A stretch of 64,000 bases of DNA from Gemmatimonadota bacterium (GTDB taxonomy: Bacteria; Gemmatimonadota; Gemmatimonadetes; Longimicrobiales; Gaopeijiaceae), in the NCBI GenBank assembly GCA_041390105.1, contig JAWKQO010000001.1, positions 1,428,001 through 1,492,000 of the forward strand, read 5' to 3'. Shown piece after piece: positions 63,426 to 64,000 of the stretch. Position numbers and translations under genes: made by a program. The notes under the pieces were generated by a model. It saw only the letters and a list, made by a program, of their open reading frames with translations, ran no database searches and was not told where the DNA came from. Each line of letters opens with the position of its first letter. The stretch's first letter is position 1.

Positions 63426-64000
63426 TCAGGGCAGGCGCAACTGCATCCCCACCGCCAGCCCTCCATCCTCGCTGCGCTCCAGGATCGGCGTTCCGGGAAG
63501 CCCGAACGTGTGGTGGCCCTGGGTGAGGCGGCCGGCCATGTTGCCGACCATCGCACCCAGGAGAACGTCACTGGCCCAATGCCGGTCGTGGTAGATCCGG
63601 GACAATCCCGTGACGGTGGCGGCGCCGAACAGCAGGGGCCGCACGTAATGGACGGCTGCCACCCCGTGGTCCTCCATCTCCCGGGAGAGCACCGTAGCCA
63701 GGGCGAACGCCTGCGCCGTGTGGCCGGAGGGGAACGCTCGGAAGTGTGAATCGGAGAATCCGCGCCCCAGATTGTAGCTCCATTGTCCGCCCTCGCGGTC
63801 GGTGGGACGTTCCCGGCCGACCAAGGTCTTGGCCAGGTAGGTGACGGCCGCCGCGGCCATGATGCCCTCGAGCGCCTGCCCCGTCACATCCGTGAGCGTC
63901 TCCTGGCCCAGCGCCTTCCCCGCCACCCAAAGGCCGCCTCCCAGTAACGGCACGACCGCGCCCCCCAACTGCCCGAAGGTGGAGGCGGTGGCACCCAGCA
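63426..64000 (-). CDS. PAP2-family phosphatase, 5' end outside window
   Basis: The frame is open to the right edge, so the N-terminus is missing; a TTG at 63968 is not needed as the start. The visible part of about 190 residues has the three phosphatase motifs of the PAP2/type 2 phosphatidic acid phosphatase family: KTLVGRERP, FPSGH and SRIYHDRHWASD, with hydrophobic helices between them. These enzymes dephosphorylate lipid phosphates such as undecaprenyl pyrophosphate or phosphatidate in the membrane, or act as vanadium haloperoxidase relatives. Substrate is unknown. It is convergent with the NTF2-like gene, 61 bases apart. Confidence 0.85.
   Translation of the reverse strand, partial: LGATASTFGQLGGAVVPLLGGGLWVAGKALGQETLTDVTGQALEGIMAAAAVTYLAKTLVGRERPTDREGGQWSYNLGRGFSDSHFRAFPSGHTAQAFALATVLSREMEDHGVAAVHYVRPLLFGAATVTGLSRIYHDRHWASDVLLGAMVGNMAGRLTQGHHTFGLPGTPILERSEDGGLAVGMQLRLP

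Overview
The window is dense, high-GC DNA from a Gram-negative (diderm) bacterium. Genes for Lgt, a BamA/TamA-type Omp85 protein, TamB, TolC, TonB-like and lipobox-bearing proteins all imply an outer membrane. An acidobacterial-type orphan permease (ADOP family), FusA2-type EF-G, exported serine-hydrolase, creatininase and Asp-box proteins, and very frequent GTG/TTG starts make Gemmatimonadota (or a close relative) my best guess. That placement is inference; there is no rRNA, tRNA, CRISPR array, insertion sequence or phage gene in the window.

Positions 1-35225 are one unbroken minus-strand run of housekeeping genes. In the direction of transcription they are: mutS, TonB-domain lipoprotein, cystathionine beta-synthase, ddl, rhomboid protease, EF-G paralogue, then yebC-ruvC-ruvA-ruvB-queA-tgt-yajC-def-fmt-thiE/tenI-thiS-thiG-rsmB-PASTA-tlpA-ybbR-tsaD-lgt-phosphoesterase-bamA/tamA-tamB-htpX-uvrA, and finally a YbjN/CesT-like gene and the start of a PspA/IM30 gene. 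Many neighbours share NTGA stop/start overlaps, so translational coupling is pervasive. Themes are recombination and repair (mutS, ruvABC, uvrA), tRNA and rRNA modification (queA, tgt, tsaD, rsmB), protein maturation (def, fmt, lgt, yajC), thiamine thiazole synthesis and outer-membrane assembly (Omp85 plus TamB). uvrA, and perhaps rsmB, appear to start at CTG.

Positions 35530-46189 hold an orphan ADOP permease, a convergent histidine kinase/response-regulator pair, and a group of exported proteins: a serine-hydrolase-fold protein that lacks its catalytic lysine, a creatininase-like hydrolase, a glycine-zipper protein, a DUF1579-like protein, a lipoprotein and an exported DinB-fold protein. 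A tandem 11-bp repeat upstream of the serine-hydrolase gene could be an operator for the adjacent response regulator.

Positions 46190-51696 contain a membrane-anchored CadC-like regulator with TPRs, preceded by an AT-rich island with two nested palindromes, plus three more exported proteins of unknown function, one a Kelch-type lipoprotein.

Positions 51697-59106 encode a minus-strand efflux-type operon: TolC, HlyD-type adaptor, two MacB/LolD-type ATPases, an NtrC-type sigma-54 activator and an NtrY-type kinase. No permease is present between or beside the two ATPases. Positions 59470-64000 encode a large secreted Asp-box (VPS10/sortilin-like) beta-propeller protein, a small exported NTF2-like protein and the 3' part of a PAP2 phosphatase gene.
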